This document shows positions 49,632 to 59,500 of a DNA stretch of 64,000 nucleotides, in pieces; position 1 is the first letter of the stretch; each line of letters opens with the position of its first letter. This DNA is from Nocardioides campestrisoli (lineage in GTDB: Bacteria; Actinomycetota; Actinomycetes; Propionibacteriales; Nocardioidaceae). The notes beneath the pieces are model-generated. The model worked only from the letters and a program-made list of their open reading frames with translations, was not told where the DNA came from and ran no database searches. The stretch lies in NCBI RefSeq assembly GCF_013624435.2, contig NZ_CP061768.1, positions 2,076,001 to 2,140,000 of the forward strand, in the 5' to 3' direction. A program made the translations under genes and the position numbers.

Positions 49632-50867
49632 TCAGAGGGAGAGGCCGAGCGCCGCGTCGAGCAGCTGGTGCACGGTGGCCGCGGCGGCGGGATCCGAGGT
49701 GTCGGCGAGTCCCTCGGTGCCCAGCGTCTCGGCGACCCACCGGTCGACGACCTGGAGCGCGCGGGGGGCGTCGAGGTCCTCGGCCAGGGCGGCCAGGACG
49801 GACTGCACCACCGGCATCGCGGGCGCACCCGCGCCGAGCGAGAGTGCGCGGCGCCACCGGGCCAGCGTGTCGACGGCGTCCCACAGCTCGGCATCGGTCC
49901 ACTCCCAGTCGCTGCGGTAGTGGTGGCGCAGCAGCGCGAGCCGGATCGCCATCGGGTCGACGTCGCTGTGCCGCAGCTGGGAGACGAAGACCAGGTTGCC
50001 CCGCGACTTCGACATCTTCTCGCCGTCGTAGGCCACCATGCCCGCGTGCGTGTACGCGCGGGCGAACGGCTCGCCGGTCGCCACGTGCGCCTCGCTGGCG
50101 CTCATCTCGTGGTGCGGGAAGACGAGGTCCGAGCCACCGCCCTGGACGTCGAAGTGCCGGCCCAGGAACTGCTGGGCGATGGCGGTGCACTCCACGTGCC
50201 AGCCCGGGCGACCGGGACCGAACGGGCTCTCCCAGGACGGCTCGCCGGGGCGCTCGCCGCGCCACAGCACGCAGTCCAGCGGGTCCTTCTTGCCCTCCCG
50301 CTCGGGGTCTCCCCCGCGCTCGGCGAACAGGGCGACCATCCGCTCGCGGTCCAGCCCGGAGACCGCCCCGAAGGCGGGGTCCGCGGAGACCGAGAAGTAG
50401 AGGTCGTCCTCGACCTGGTAGACCGAGCCGGTCCGGCGCAGCCGCTCGATGTAGTCGATGACGAGCGGGATGGACTCCACCGCGCCGATGTAGTGCTCGG
50501 GCGGCAGCACCCGCAGCGCCTCCATGTCCTGGCGGAAGAGCTCGGTCTCACGCTCGGCGAGGGCGACCCAGTCGATGTCGACCTTCCGGGCACGCTCCAG
50601 CAGCGGGTCGTCGACGTCGGTCACGTTCTGCACGTACGAGACCGGGTGGCCCGCCGCGCGCCAGGCGCGGTTGAGCAGGTCGAAGCCGACGTACGTCGCG
50701 GCGTGGCCCAGGTGGGTGGCGTCGTAGGGGGTGATCCCGCAGACGTAGAGACGGGCCGCCCCCTCGGGCACCGAGGACACCAGGCTTCCGGTGGCCGAGT
50801 CGTGGACCCGGACCGGCGGGCCCTCGACAGGGAGGACCGGGACGTCGGGGGCAGACCAGGCGCGCAT
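49632..50867 (-). CDS. mshC: L-cysteine:glucosaminyl-inositol ligase MshC (mycothiol synthesis)
   Basis: 411 residues. Joins cysteine to the glucosaminyl-inositol amine in mycothiol synthesis. Class I aminoacyl-tRNA-synthetase-like fold derived from CysS: HxGH-type His-Leu-Gly-His near residue 53, Lys-Met-Ser-Lys-Ser near 288, and zinc ligands (Cys-Gly-Ile-Thr-Pro-Tyr-Asp, Trp-His-Val-Glu-Cys-Thr-Ala, His-His-Glu). The Cys-Gly-Ile-Thr-Pro-Tyr start separates MshC from CysS. TAGGCT (complement of 50875-50880) seven bases before the ATG. Confidence 0.95.
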   Translation of the reverse strand: MRAWSAPDVPVLPVEGPPVRVHDSATGSLVSSVPEGAARLYVCGITPYDATHLGHAATYVGFDLLNRAWRAAGHPVSYVQNVTDVDDPLLERARKVDIDWVALAERETELFRQDMEALRVLPPEHYIGAVESIPLVIDYIERLRRTGSVYQVEDDLYFSVSADPAFGAVSGLDRERMVALFAERGGDPEREGKKDPLDCVLWRGERPGEPSWESPFGPGRPGWHVECTAIAQQFLGRHFDVQGGGSDLVFPHHEMSASEAHVATGEPFARAYTHAGMVAYDGEKMSKSRGNLVFVSQLRHSDVDPMAIRLALLRHHYRSDWEWTDAELWDAVDTLARWRRALSLGAGAPAMPVVQSVLAALAEDLDAPRALQVVDRWVAETLGTEGLADTSDPAAAATVHQLLDAALGLSL

Positions 50868-50881
50868 GCGTCGCAGCCTAC

Positions 50882-51673
50882 CTAGAACGGTGGCCAGGGA
50901 ATCGTCGGCCACCCGTCCTGGGGCATCGGCATCGTCGCGGTGGCCAGCAGCCGGTCGGCCCGCCGTCGGGTCGCGGCGACCTCCTCGGCGCTCAACAGCC
51001 CCAGCAGCCGGTCCCCGAGGGGGCCGTCGAGCGCGACCCTGACCCGCCGGACGCCGTCGAGCTCGGGCGGGGTGACGGGCAGGCCGGCCCAGCCCCAGAG
51101 CACCGTGCGCAGCTTGGGCTCCTCGTGGAAGCAGACGCCGTGGTCCACGCCGTACCTGTGCCCGTCGGGCATGGCCAGGACGTGACCGCCCTTGCGGTCG
51201 GCGTTGTTGACCAGGACGTCGAAGACCGCCATCCGGCGCAGCGCGGCCGTGTCCTCGTGGACCAGGGAGACCGGCCGATCGGCACCGTCCACGCCGTCGA
51301 AGACGTGCAGGTAGCCCTCGGGCACGTCGTCGAGGTCGACGATGTCGACCGCCTGCTGCTCGGGGTCGGCGTCCTGCCAGCGCTGGACCATGCCGACGCC
51401 GTGCGGCCCGTCGCGCAGCACCGTGTGCGGCACCACGCCCCACCCCAGCGCCTGCGACACCTCGTACGCGGCCACCTCACGGGCGGCCAGGGTGCCGTCC
51501 GGGAAGTCCCACAGCGGACGCTCGCCGGCCACCGGCTTGTAGACGACCCGGACGCCGTCGACCTCGCCGACGAAGGTCGCGTTGGAGGCCGGCATCACCC
51601 GGCCCTGGAGGACGATCTCGCCCCGCTCCGGCACCTGCTGGGCCGCGCCGGGGCCCGCACCCGCGGCGGTCAC
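50882..51673 (-). CDS. SCO1664 family protein (PI3/4-kinase-like fold)
   Basis: 263 residues. Matches the actinobacterial SCO1664 family found beside mshC: an early [15 protein letters not shown] block, then [14 protein letters not shown], resembling the catalytic loop of PI3/4-kinase-like proteins, and Gly-Val-Asp-His-Gly-Val-Cys-Phe-His as the metal motif. Biochemical role unknown. The GTG overlaps the DUF3090 stop (GTGA). Confidence 0.88.
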   Translation of the reverse strand: MTAAGAGPGAAQQVPERGEIVLQGRVMPASNATFVGEVDGVRVVYKPVAGERPLWDFPDGTLAAREVAAYEVSQALGWGVVPHTVLRDGPHGVGMVQRWQDADPEQQAVDIVDLDDVPEGYLHVFDGVDGADRPVSLVHEDTAALRRMAVFDVLVNNADRKGGHVLAMPDGHRYGVDHGVCFHEEPKLRTVLWGWAGLPVTPPELDGVRRVRVALDGPLGDRLLGLLSAEEVAATRRRADRLLATATMPMPQDGWPTIPWPPF

Positions 51674-52257
51674 GGCTCCCGGCGGCGGAACCCGTTGGCC
51701 CGCACGCACAGGTGGCCGTCAGGGTCGACCGGGTTGCCGCAGAACGGGCAGGGCGGGCGCCCGGCCTCGATGACGTGCAGCGCGCGGGCGCAGAACGCGC
51801 GGGCCACACCCGGCGTGATCCGGACCAGCAGCAGCTCGTCGGGCTCGGGCTCCTCGAAGGTCTCCTGGGAGAGCTCGTCGAGCTGGTCCGGGGAGACCAC
51901 CGCGGCCTCGCTGAACGGGAAGACCTCGATCACCACGCGCTGGTCACCGGGGTCCCAGGACAGGGTCATGGTGCCGGCGCGGAACTCCTCGTCGATCGGC
52001 TGCTCGAGGGGGTCGCGGTCCTCCAGGTCGACCGGGGCGACCGCGGGGATCAAGGCGTCGCTCATGGCGCTGGCCATCAGCTCGTCGAGGAGCTCGTCGA
52101 TCCGCTCGACCAGGGCGATCACCTGCTGCTTCTCCAACGAGACGCTGACCAGCCGCCCGCCCTCGCGGGCCTGGAGGAAGAAGGTCCGCTGCCCGGGTTC
52201 GCCCACCGTCCCGGTGACGAAGCGCTCGGGGGGATCGAAGGAGTGCACGACAGCCAT
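51670..52257 (-). CDS. DUF3090 family protein with C-terminal zinc-ribbon-like cysteines
   Basis: 195 residues. Conserved partner of the SCO1664 family. It begins Phe-Asp-Pro-Pro-Glu-Arg-Phe-Val-Thr-Gly-Thr-Val-Gly, the family signature, and ends with Cys-Pro-Phe-Cys-Gly and a further Cys after Gly-His-Leu, suggesting a metal site. Function unknown. Upstream in-frame codons exist, but TAGGGT (complement of 52265-52270) lies seven bases before this ATG. Confidence 0.9.
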   Translation of the reverse strand: MAVVHSFDPPERFVTGTVGEPGQRTFFLQAREGGRLVSVSLEKQQVIALVERIDELLDELMASAMSDALIPAVAPVDLEDRDPLEQPIDEEFRAGTMTLSWDPGDQRVVIEVFPFSEAAVVSPDQLDELSQETFEEPEPDELLLVRITPGVARAFCARALHVIEAGRPPCPFCGNPVDPDGHLCVRANGFRRREP

Positions 52258-52267
52258 GTGACCCACC

Positions 52268-52987
52268 CTAGGTCCGGGCGCCAGCGACTGTCGCCGGGCC
52301 CGCTCCCCCGCCCACCACGGCGTCCTGGGCGGGCGCCTCCGTCGCCGGCCCGGCGGCCAGCCAGGCCAGGTCACCGGCATGGGTGTTGACGCCGAGCACG
52401 AAGGGGCGGCCGGCCGCGAAGCGCACCATGCTCACCGAGGCGGGATCGGCCACGATCCGCTGGAACTGGTCCAGGTGGGTGCCCAGGGCGTCGGCCAGGA
52501 TCGCCTTGATCACGTCGCCGTGGCTCACCGCGGCCCACACCGCCTGCGGCCCGGAGACGGCCTCGACGGCGGCGTCGCGCTCGCGGACGGCGGCGACGGC
52601 GCGCGCCGACATCGCCGCGAGCGACTCTCCGGCGGGGAAGACCGCGGCCGAGGGGTGCTGCTGCACCGTGCGCCACAGGTCCTCCTTGGCCAGGTCCGCG
52701 ATCTTGCGGCCCTGCCAGTCGCCGTAGTCGCACTCGGTGAGCCGCTCGTCCGTCTCGAGCGCGGGCGCCTCGGCCTGTCGCTCCAGCAGCAGCCGCGCGG
52801 TCTGCTCGCACCGCTCCAACGGGCTGCTCACCACGGCGGCCAGTGGGACGTCGGCGAGCCTCTCCGCGGCTGCTCGGGCCTGCCGGACGCCCTCCTCGTC
52901 GAGCCGGACGCCCGCCTGCCGTCCGGCCAGCATCCCGGACGCGTTCGCGGTGGTGCGGCCGTGCCGCACCAGGATCACCGTGGCCAT
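52268..52987 (-). CDS. Histidine phosphatase family protein (MSMEG_4193-type)
   Basis: 239 residues. Phosphoglycerate-mutase-like fold with the catalytic Leu-Val-Arg-His-Gly-Arg-Thr near residue 6, Ser-Ser-Pro-Leu-Glu-Arg-Cys near 54, Glu-Cys-Asp-Tyr-Gly-Asp-Trp near 85, and the second histidine in Val-Ser-His-Gly-Asp near 152. This subfamily accompanies mshC, SCO1664 and DUF3090 in many actinobacteria; its substrate is not known. TAGGCT (complement of 52995-53000) seven bases before the ATG. Confidence 0.9.
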   Translation of the reverse strand: MATVILVRHGRTTANASGMLAGRQAGVRLDEEGVRQARAAAERLADVPLAAVVSSPLERCEQTARLLLERQAEAPALETDERLTECDYGDWQGRKIADLAKEDLWRTVQQHPSAAVFPAGESLAAMSARAVAAVRERDAAVEAVSGPQAVWAAVSHGDVIKAILADALGTHLDQFQRIVADPASVSMVRFAAGRPFVLGVNTHAGDLAWLAAGPATEAPAQDAVVGGGAGPATVAGART

Positions 52988-52994
52988 GCGCTCG

Positions 52995-53013
52995 AGCCTA
53001 GTGGCGCTACCCT
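52995..53013. promoter_or_regulatory. Divergent leaderless promoters, histidine phosphatase / corA
   Basis: TAGGCT on the minus strand (53000 to 52995) and TACCCT on the plus strand (53008-53013) are packed within 19 bp, 7 and 6 bases from the two start codons. Transcription from one should hinder the other. Confidence 0.55.
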
Positions 53014-53019
53014 CGGAAA

Positions 53020-54006
53020 GTGATCGTGGACAACGCGGTGTACCGGGCCGGGCACCGGATCGAGCACGACAAGTCGGTCGACGACGTCGTCGGCGTCTCT
53101 GCGACCCGGCAGCCGGGTGACTTCCAGTGGGTGGGCCTGCACGACCCCGCACACGACGAGATGCAGTCGGTCGCCTCGACCTTCGGGCTGCACCCCCTCG
53201 CCGTGGACGACGCGGTCAACGCCCACCAGCGACCCAAGCTGGAGCGCTACGACGAGATGATCTTCATGGTGGTCAAGACGCTCTGGTACGTCGACGAGCT
53301 GGACGCCGTGGAGACCGGCGAGATCGCGGTCTTCGTCGGTGCCGACTACGTGGTCACGGTCCGGCACGGCGACGGCTCGGACCTGCAGGCGTCCCGGCGC
53401 GACCTGGAGTCGCGGGCCCGGCTGCTGGCGCACGGTCCCACCGCGGTGCTCTACGCGGTCTGCGACAAGGTGGTCGACGACTACGAGCTGGTGGCCGCCG
53501 GGCTCGAGGTCGACATCGACGAGATCGAGACCTCGGTCTTCTCCGGCTCGCGTGACGTCAGGTCCCGCGACGCCGAGCGGATCTACACCCTCAAGCGCGA
53601 GATCGCCGAGGTCCGCCGGGCCGCCCACCCTCTGCGCGAGCCGATGCGCCTGCTCTCCATCGGACACGTGCTGCACGTCTCGGACGAGGGCATGGAGTAC
53701 TTCCGCGACGTCTCGGACCACCTGATCAGGTTCTGCGAGTCCGTCGACTCCATGGACTCGCTGCTCTCCAGCGCCTTCGACGCCCACGTCTCGCAGATCT
53801 CGTTGCAGCAGAACGAGGACATGCGGAAGATCTCCGCAGCCGCGGCGCTGGTCGTCGTCCCGACCCTGATCGCCGGCGTCTACGGGATGAACTTCGACTA
53901 CATGCCGGAGCTGGGGTGGCACTACGGCTACCCGTTCTCCCTGGCGATGATGATCGGCGTCGCCGCGGGCCTCTACGTGTGGTTCAAGAAGGTGGGCTGG
54001 CTGTAG
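53020..54006 (+). CDS. corA: CorA family magnesium/cobalt transporter
   Basis: 328 residues. Large cytoplasmic N-terminal domain, long helices, then two membrane segments at about 278-298 and 307-325, with the Tyr-Gly-Met-Asn-Phe signature between them near 287. Pentameric Mg2+ channel. GTG start, -10 TACCCT six bases upstream. Four bases from the convergent uppP stop. Confidence 0.94.
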   Translation: MIVDNAVYRAGHRIEHDKSVDDVVGVSATRQPGDFQWVGLHDPAHDEMQSVASTFGLHPLAVDDAVNAHQRPKLERYDEMIFMVVKTLWYVDELDAVETGEIAVFVGADYVVTVRHGDGSDLQASRRDLESRARLLAHGPTAVLYAVCDKVVDDYELVAAGLEVDIDEIETSVFSGSRDVRSRDAERIYTLKREIAEVRRAAHPLREPMRLLSIGHVLHVSDEGMEYFRDVSDHLIRFCESVDSMDSLLSSAFDAHVSQISLQQNEDMRKISAAAALVVVPTLIAGVYGMNFDYMPELGWHYGYPFSLAMMIGVAAGLYVWFKKVGWL

Positions 54007-54010
54007 CCGC

Positions 54011-54835
54011 TCAGGCGACCAGCACGCCGGTGGTCAGCAGCGCCATCGTCGCCAGGCCCAGGACCACCCGGTAGATCACGAACGGGGTGTAGGAGCGGGT
54101 CGAGACGTAGCGCAGCAGCCAGGCGATGGCGGCGTACCCGACCACGAAGGAGACGACGGTGGCCAGGATCGTCGGGCCCCAGCCGTAGCTGTTGGCTCCG
54201 TGCGGGATCTCCTTCAGCTCGAAGAGACCGGCGCCGACCACGGCGGGGATCGCCAGCAGGAAGGCGAACCGGGTCGCGGCCTCGCGCTCGAAGCCCAGGA
54301 AGCGACCCATGGAGATGGTCGCCCCCGAGCGGGAGACTCCCGGGATGAGGGCGAGTGCCTGGGCACCACCCATCAGCAGGGCGTCACGCAGGGTGATGTT
54401 CTTGATCTTGCGGTCGTTCCTGCTCACCCGGTCGGCGATGCCCAGGACCACACCCATCACGACCAGCGCGGTGGCGATGATCCACAGGTTGCGGAAGTCG
54501 CGCTCGATCACGTCCTTCAGCGCGATGCCCAGCACCACGATCGGCAGCGAGCCGACGATGATGAACCAGCCCATCCGGGTCTCGAGGGTCCCGCGGTACT
54601 CGGGCTTGAAGATCGACCTGACCCAGCTGCTGCCGATGTTCCAGATGTCCTTGCGGAAGTAGATCAGCACCGCAAGCTCGGTACCGATCTGGATCACCGC
54701 GGTGAACGCCGCACCCGGGTCTCCCCACCCGAAGAGCTCGGGGAAGATCCGCAGGTGGGCGCTGCTGGAGATCGGGAGGAACTCCGTCAGACCCTGGATG
54801 GTCCCGAGCACCACGGCCTTGAACAAGTCCCACAT
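54011..54835 (-). CDS. uppP: Undecaprenyl-diphosphatase UppP (BacA)
   Basis: 274 residues, about seven to eight membrane segments. Recycles undecaprenyl pyrophosphate for peptidoglycan synthesis. Signature Gln-Gly-Leu-Thr-Glu-Phe-Leu-Pro-Ile-Ser-Ser-Ser-Ala-His near residue 14 and Pro-Gly-Val-Ser-Arg-Ser-Gly-Ala-Thr-Ile near 163 are both intact. TAGGCT (complement of 54844-54849) lies eight bases before the ATG. Longer in-frame readings are shadows of the divergent reductase gene. Confidence 0.96.
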   Translation of the reverse strand: MWDLFKAVVLGTIQGLTEFLPISSSAHLRIFPELFGWGDPGAAFTAVIQIGTELAVLIYFRKDIWNIGSSWVRSIFKPEYRGTLETRMGWFIIVGSLPIVVLGIALKDVIERDFRNLWIIATALVVMGVVLGIADRVSRNDRKIKNITLRDALLMGGAQALALIPGVSRSGATISMGRFLGFEREAATRFAFLLAIPAVVGAGLFELKEIPHGANSYGWGPTILATVVSFVVGYAAIAWLLRYVSTRSYTPFVIYRVVLGLATMALLTTGVLVA

Positions 54836-54843
54836 GAGCGCAC

Positions 54844-54925
54844 AGCCTAGGGGCGGACGCGTCACCGCCCTCGGAGGGGTCTGCGGCGAGCCGTGGCGCG
54901 GCCGTTCGGCGCCGCTGACTAGCCT
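54844..54925. promoter_or_regulatory. Divergent promoters, uppP / aldo-keto reductase
   Basis: TAGGCT on the minus strand (54849 to 54844) and TAGCCT on the plus strand (54920-54925), 8 and 7 bases from their start codons, within a 97-bp gap. Confidence 0.55.
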
Positions 54926-54932
54926 GTGCCCC

Positions 54933-55880
54933 ATGCAGCAGCGCATGGTCGGTCGGTCCGGCCTCTCCGTCTCCCGGCTCGGTCTCGGCACCATGACCTG
55001 GGGGCGTGACACCGACGAGCACGAGGCCCGCGACCAGCTGATCGCGTTCGCCGAGGCCGGCGGAACCCTCCTGGACACCGCGGCGGGCTACGGCGACGGT
55101 GCCTCCGAGTCGCTGATCGGCAGCCTGCTCGGCGACGTCGTACGGCGCGACGAGGTCGTGCTGGCCACCAAGGCCGGGGTGAGCCGACGCGGGGGCGAGC
55201 GGCACGTGGACACCTCGCGCGGCGCACTGCTCCGCGCCCTGGACGGCTCGCTGCGCCGGCTGGGCGTGGACCACGTCGACCTCTGGCAGGTGCACGTGTG
55301 GAGCGACGCCGCCCCGCTGGAGGAGACCCTGGCGGCGTTGGACACCGCGGTCGCCTCCGGACGCGTCGCCTACGCCGGCATCTCCAACTACACCGGGTGG
55401 CAGAGCGCGCAGGCGGTCACCTGGCAGCGGGCGTGGCCCGGACGGGCGCCGCTGGTCTCCACCCAGGTGGAGTACAGCCTGCTCAGCCGCGACGTGGAGT
55501 TCGAGGTGGTCCCGGCGGCCCAAGCGCTGGGGCTGGGCATCTTCCCCTGGTCGCCCTTGGGCCGCGGCGTGCTCACCGGGAAGTACCGCACCGGCACGCC
55601 GTCGGACTCCGCGGGCGCCACCCCGCACTTCGCCGACCGGGTCGGCTCCTACCTCGACGACCGCGGGCGGCGGGTCGTGGAGGCCGTCGTCCGCGCGGGC
55701 GAGGGCCTGGGCTGGAGCCCGCTCGAAGTCGCCCTGGTCTGGGTCCGCGACCGACCGGGGGTCACCGCGCCCCTGCTCGGCGCGCGGACGGCCGCCCAGC
55801 TGCACGACGCCCTGGGCGTGGAGGAGCTGGCCCTGCCGCCGGAGATCGTGGCGGCCCTCGACGACGTGTCGGCGGACTGA
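54933..55880 (+). CDS. Aldo/keto reductase
   Basis: 315 residues. TIM-barrel NADPH-dependent oxidoreductase. Catalytic Asp in Leu-Leu-Asp-Thr-Ala near residue 48, Tyr in Ala-Gly-Tyr-Gly near 53, Lys in Ala-Thr-Lys-Ala-Gly near 80, and His in Trp-Gln-Val-His-Val near 119 make the standard tetrad. Gly-Ile-Ser-Asn-Tyr-Thr follows near 150. Substrate unknown. TAGCCT seven bases before the ATG. Its stop overlaps the next start (TGATG). Confidence 0.92.
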   Translation: MQQRMVGRSGLSVSRLGLGTMTWGRDTDEHEARDQLIAFAEAGGTLLDTAAGYGDGASESLIGSLLGDVVRRDEVVLATKAGVSRRGGERHVDTSRGALLRALDGSLRRLGVDHVDLWQVHVWSDAAPLEETLAALDTAVASGRVAYAGISNYTGWQSAQAVTWQRAWPGRAPLVSTQVEYSLLSRDVEFEVVPAAQALGLGIFPWSPLGRGVLTGKYRTGTPSDSAGATPHFADRVGSYLDDRGRRVVEAVVRAGEGLGWSPLEVALVWVRDRPGVTAPLLGARTAAQLHDALGVEELALPPEIVAALDDVSAD

Positions 55881-56104
55881 TGAGCCGGGTGCTGCGCCGG
55901 CCGACCAGGCCCGGGGTGGAGTGGGAGTTCGACTCGGTCACCTACCCCCCGGAGGTCTCCCGCAACACCGTGCGTCAACTGCTCGTGGAGCGTGCCGAGC
56001 ACGGTGGCTGGGAGCTGGCGCGGGTCCGGATCGCGGCTGACGGCATGCGCCGGGTGGTGCTGCGGCGCAAGATCATCCGTCAGACGCGCCCGACCTTCTA
56101 CTGA
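55880..56104 (+). CDS. DUF5703 family small protein
   Basis: 74 residues. The pattern Trp-Glu-Phe-Asp, then Ser-Arg-Asn-Thr-Val-Arg-Gln-Leu-Leu-Val-Glu-Arg-Ala-Glu-His-Gly-Gly-Trp-Glu-Leu, ending Leu-Arg-Arg-Lys-Ile-Ile-Arg-Gln, matches the actinobacterial DUF5703 family. Function unknown. The ATG shares its A with the reductase stop. The 3' end overlaps the convergent adhesin gene by seven bases. Confidence 0.85.
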   Translation: MSRVLRRPTRPGVEWEFDSVTYPPEVSRNTVRQLLVERAEHGGWELARVRIAADGMRRVVLRRKIIRQTRPTFY

Positions 56105-56501
56105 CCCCGCACCGGCTTGGTGACGACCACGCGGTACTTGGTGTAGTGGAAGCGGCCGTTGCGGTAGACGACGCGGTCGGTGCAGCTGATCAGCACCAGC
56201 CGGTGAGCCCCCGTCGTGCGGAAGAACCGTGAGGGCAGCTTCCGCGTCCGGTCGTACTTCTTGACCTCTGTCACCTGATAGCGGTAGTTCTTCCCGGCCG
56301 AGCGCACGGTCACCTTCTGCCCGGGCTCGGCGCGACGGAGTCCCCACATGGCACCGGGCCTGTCGTACCAGTCGGAGACGTGACCCGCGACCACGGCGGT
56401 GCCGATCCTGTCGCCGAACCCGGCGGACCGGTTCAGCCAGGCCGTGACCGCCACGTCCGAGGGGAGCTGCATCCGGCCCCGCTTGATCGTCGTGGGGACG
56501 A
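56098..56501 (-). other. Sortase domain encoded at the 3' end of the adhesin gene
   Basis: Sub-feature covering about residues 1594-1727. Order of elements is as in class F sortases: an entry strand, Thr-Ala-Val-Val-Ala-Gly-His-Val-Ser, a Trp-Tyr-Asp-Arg-Pro-Gly-Ala-Met-Trp-Gly-Leu loop, a Pro-Gly-Gln-Lys-Val-Thr-Val strand, then Leu-Val-Leu-Ile-Ser-Cys-Thr-Asp and a final Arg. The codons for His1634 (56380-56382) and Cys1700 (56182-56184) were checked directly. Confidence 0.82.
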
Positions 56502-59500
56502 CCCGAGCCTTGAGGCCGAAGCCGAGGGCACGGATCACGGTCCTGGCGACACGGGCCGCCTCCGGGCCGCCTCGGATGCCTGAGAATCCTCCGTCCACCA
56601 CCGGCACGTGGTACGAGGGCTTGGCCACGGTGGTCGTCTCGGAGGCGAGGCCGCACCGGGTCGAGGCGGCCTGGTTCGCCGGGGTCGCGCGGGTCGTCAC
56701 CTTCCAGGTGTAGACGCCCGGCGCCGCAACGCTCACCCGCGGGCTCTTCGTCCACCCGGAGCGGGCGCGCCAGGTGACGGTGCGGGCCAGGTTCTGGCGG
56801 CCGCACGAGGCCGCGGCGCGTGAACGGAACGGGCCGTACAGGCGCGCGGTGGCCTGGACCGTGGTGTCGCGAGCGAGCCCGCTGATGCGCACCCGGTCGT
56901 GGAACTCCTCCCGGGGCTCGACCCGCTTCTGCGAGGTGCGGGTGCGGATCCGGGGCGCGGCGGGCTGGTCCACGGTCACGGTCGCTCCGTCGGGCGGGGA
57001 GGCGACCCCTCCCCCGGTGACGTCCGTGCCGGTCGCCCGCGCCGTGTTGCGCAGCCCTTCACCTCGGAGGTCGGCGGTCGTGACCGTGTAGGTGCTCGTG
57101 CAGACCACGCTCGCTCCGGGAGCCAGTCGGGCCGCCTCGGCGGGGCACGTCGGCGTGGGAAGCTCCCCGGACCCGGTGAAGGCGTCCTCCGCGATGGCCA
57201 CCCCACTGACCGGGACGTTGCCGGTGTTGGTGACCAGGAACGAGTAGGTCACGCGCTGGCCGGCCGCCGTCACGGTGCTGGGACTGGCGGACTTCTCCAC
57301 CGTCAGCCCGGGGGCCTGACCGGCGGTCACCACGGCCCGGCTGGTGTTGTTGCTCGGGTCCGGGTCGTAGGGGAACGAGTCGGACCGGTCCGAGGTCGCG
57401 GTGTTGGGGAAGGCCCCCGCCTCGCTGGCCCGCGCGGTGATCCGCAGCAGCGCCTGGGGACCTCCCGACGGCGGATCGAGCGGGGCCAGGTCACCGATGT
57501 CCCAGGTGCCGGTTGCCGGGTCGTAGGTCCCCCGGGTGGCAGAGCTGCTGACGTAGGTGAGTCCTGCGGGCAGCCGGTCGTCGACGGTCACACCCGTCGC
57601 CGTGTCGGGCCCCAGGTTCCGGACGCCGACGGCGAACGTCACGGTCCCGCCGAGCACGGGGTTCGGCTCGTCGACCGTCTTGTCCACGGCGATGTCGGCG
57701 GCCGGAACGAAGAGGTCGGTGAACGCGGTGTTGTTGTCCGGCTCCGGGTCCTCGACCCGGGACTCCTGGATCACCACCAGGTTGCGGTAGGTGCCCGACG
57801 CGGCGGCACTCGTGCGGACGGAGACCCGCAGCGTCGCAGTCTCACCCGACTCCAGCCGAGGGATCGTCCAGATCCGCAGCTCGTCGTCGAAGGTGCCGAC
57901 GTCGGCCGTGCTGTCCACGATGGTCGCCGCGGTGATCGCCGGGTCGGCCGCCGTGATGTCGTCGGTGGCGTTGGGGCCGTTGTTCGTCACGGCGATCGTG
58001 TAGACCACCGTGTCCCCGGGCTGGGCCACCGCGGGCTGGACCTCCTTGTCGATCTCCAGGTCGGCCAGCTCGACGAACTCCGGCGTCGCGGAGGCGGAGT
58101 TGTTCGTCGGGTCGGTGTCGCGCTGGTCCAGCGTGCTCAGGGCGAGCGTGTTGGTGCGCTGTCCCACCTGGGTGCCGGTGACCCGGATGGTGCGGGTGAC
58201 CGTGGCCCCGACGGCGAGCGAGTCGACGCTCCAGGTGCCGGTCTCGGGGTCGAACGTCCCGTCACCGGTGGAGGAGACGAACGTCAGTCCTTCCTCCAGC
58301 ACGTCGGCGAAGACGGCGTTCGTCACCGTGGTCGCCGGCTGGCCCGCCACCGGGTTGTTGGTGGCGGTGAGGGTGAAGACGGCGTCCTGGCCCAGCGGGA
58401 TGTCCGAGGTCGAACCGGGCCCTTCGGCCCGGTCCACGGACTTCGTCACGCCCACGTCGACCGCCGGGGCCACTGTGGTGACCGTCGCGGTGGACTCGTT
58501 GTCCTCCGGGTTGGCGTCGTCCAGGTAGGGGGCGTTGACGGTGGCGACGTTGACCTTGGTGCCGACCGTCTCGAGCCGCGCGGTGATCCGGAGCTCGGCG
58601 GAGCCGCCGGGGGCAAGGGTCCCCACGTCCCACCGGAGGCCCGGCACGTCCACCGTCCCCTGGGAGGCTTCGGTGTCCAGCACGGTGACGCCCTCGGCGC
58701 CCGTGTCGGTGACGTAGATCCCCGCGACCGGGTCGGGGCCACGGTTGAGGACGGTGACCGAGTAGGTGACCGTCTCCCCGACGACGGCCTCCTGCGGCGA
58801 GACGCCCTTCACGACCGCCAGATCGGCGACCGGCGCGCGCACCTCCACCCCGGCCGAGGCGGAGTTGTTCGCGCTGTTGACGTCGACCGGTGAGACGGTG
58901 GCGAGGCTGGCCACGTTGGTGAACGTCCCGGGCACGGTGGTGTCGAGCACGAAGTCGAAGGACGCGGAGTCCCCGACCGCCAGCGACCCGACGTCCCACG
59001 TGTCGGTCTCGGGCGAGTAGGTGCCCGTGCCGCCCGAGTCGCCGGGGCGGTAGTCCAGGCCCGGTGGCAGGGGGTCGCTCAGGGTGATCCCGGTGCCGGG
59101 GCGAGGCCCCTCGTTGGTGACGGTCACCCGGAAGGTGACGGTCTCACCGGCGGCCACCTGGTTGCGCCCCACGACCTGCTTGGTCACGGCCAGGTCCAGG
59201 GACCGGGCGTCCAGGGTCACCGTCGCACTGTTGTTGGACGCGTCGGTGTCGACCTGGGTGAGCTCGGCCAGGCTCGCGGTGTTCGACACCACCCCGTTGG
59301 TCTCGACGCGGGCCGTGATCGTCAGGGTGACCGCGTTGCCCACCGCCAGAGCCGGGATCGACCACTCCCCGGTGGTGGCCGAGTAGGTGGAGGCCTGGGG
59401 CCCGGCGGTGGAGGAGGACAGCAGGGTCAGCCGCCCGCCGGGCAGCTGGTCCTCGATCACCACGTCGGTCGCGGCCGCCGGCCCGTTGTTGGTCGCCGTG

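Noticed and set aside
56899..58893. Plus-strand frames opposite the adhesin gene
   Set aside because: They mirror the repeat structure on the other strand and have no family features, signal or start context.
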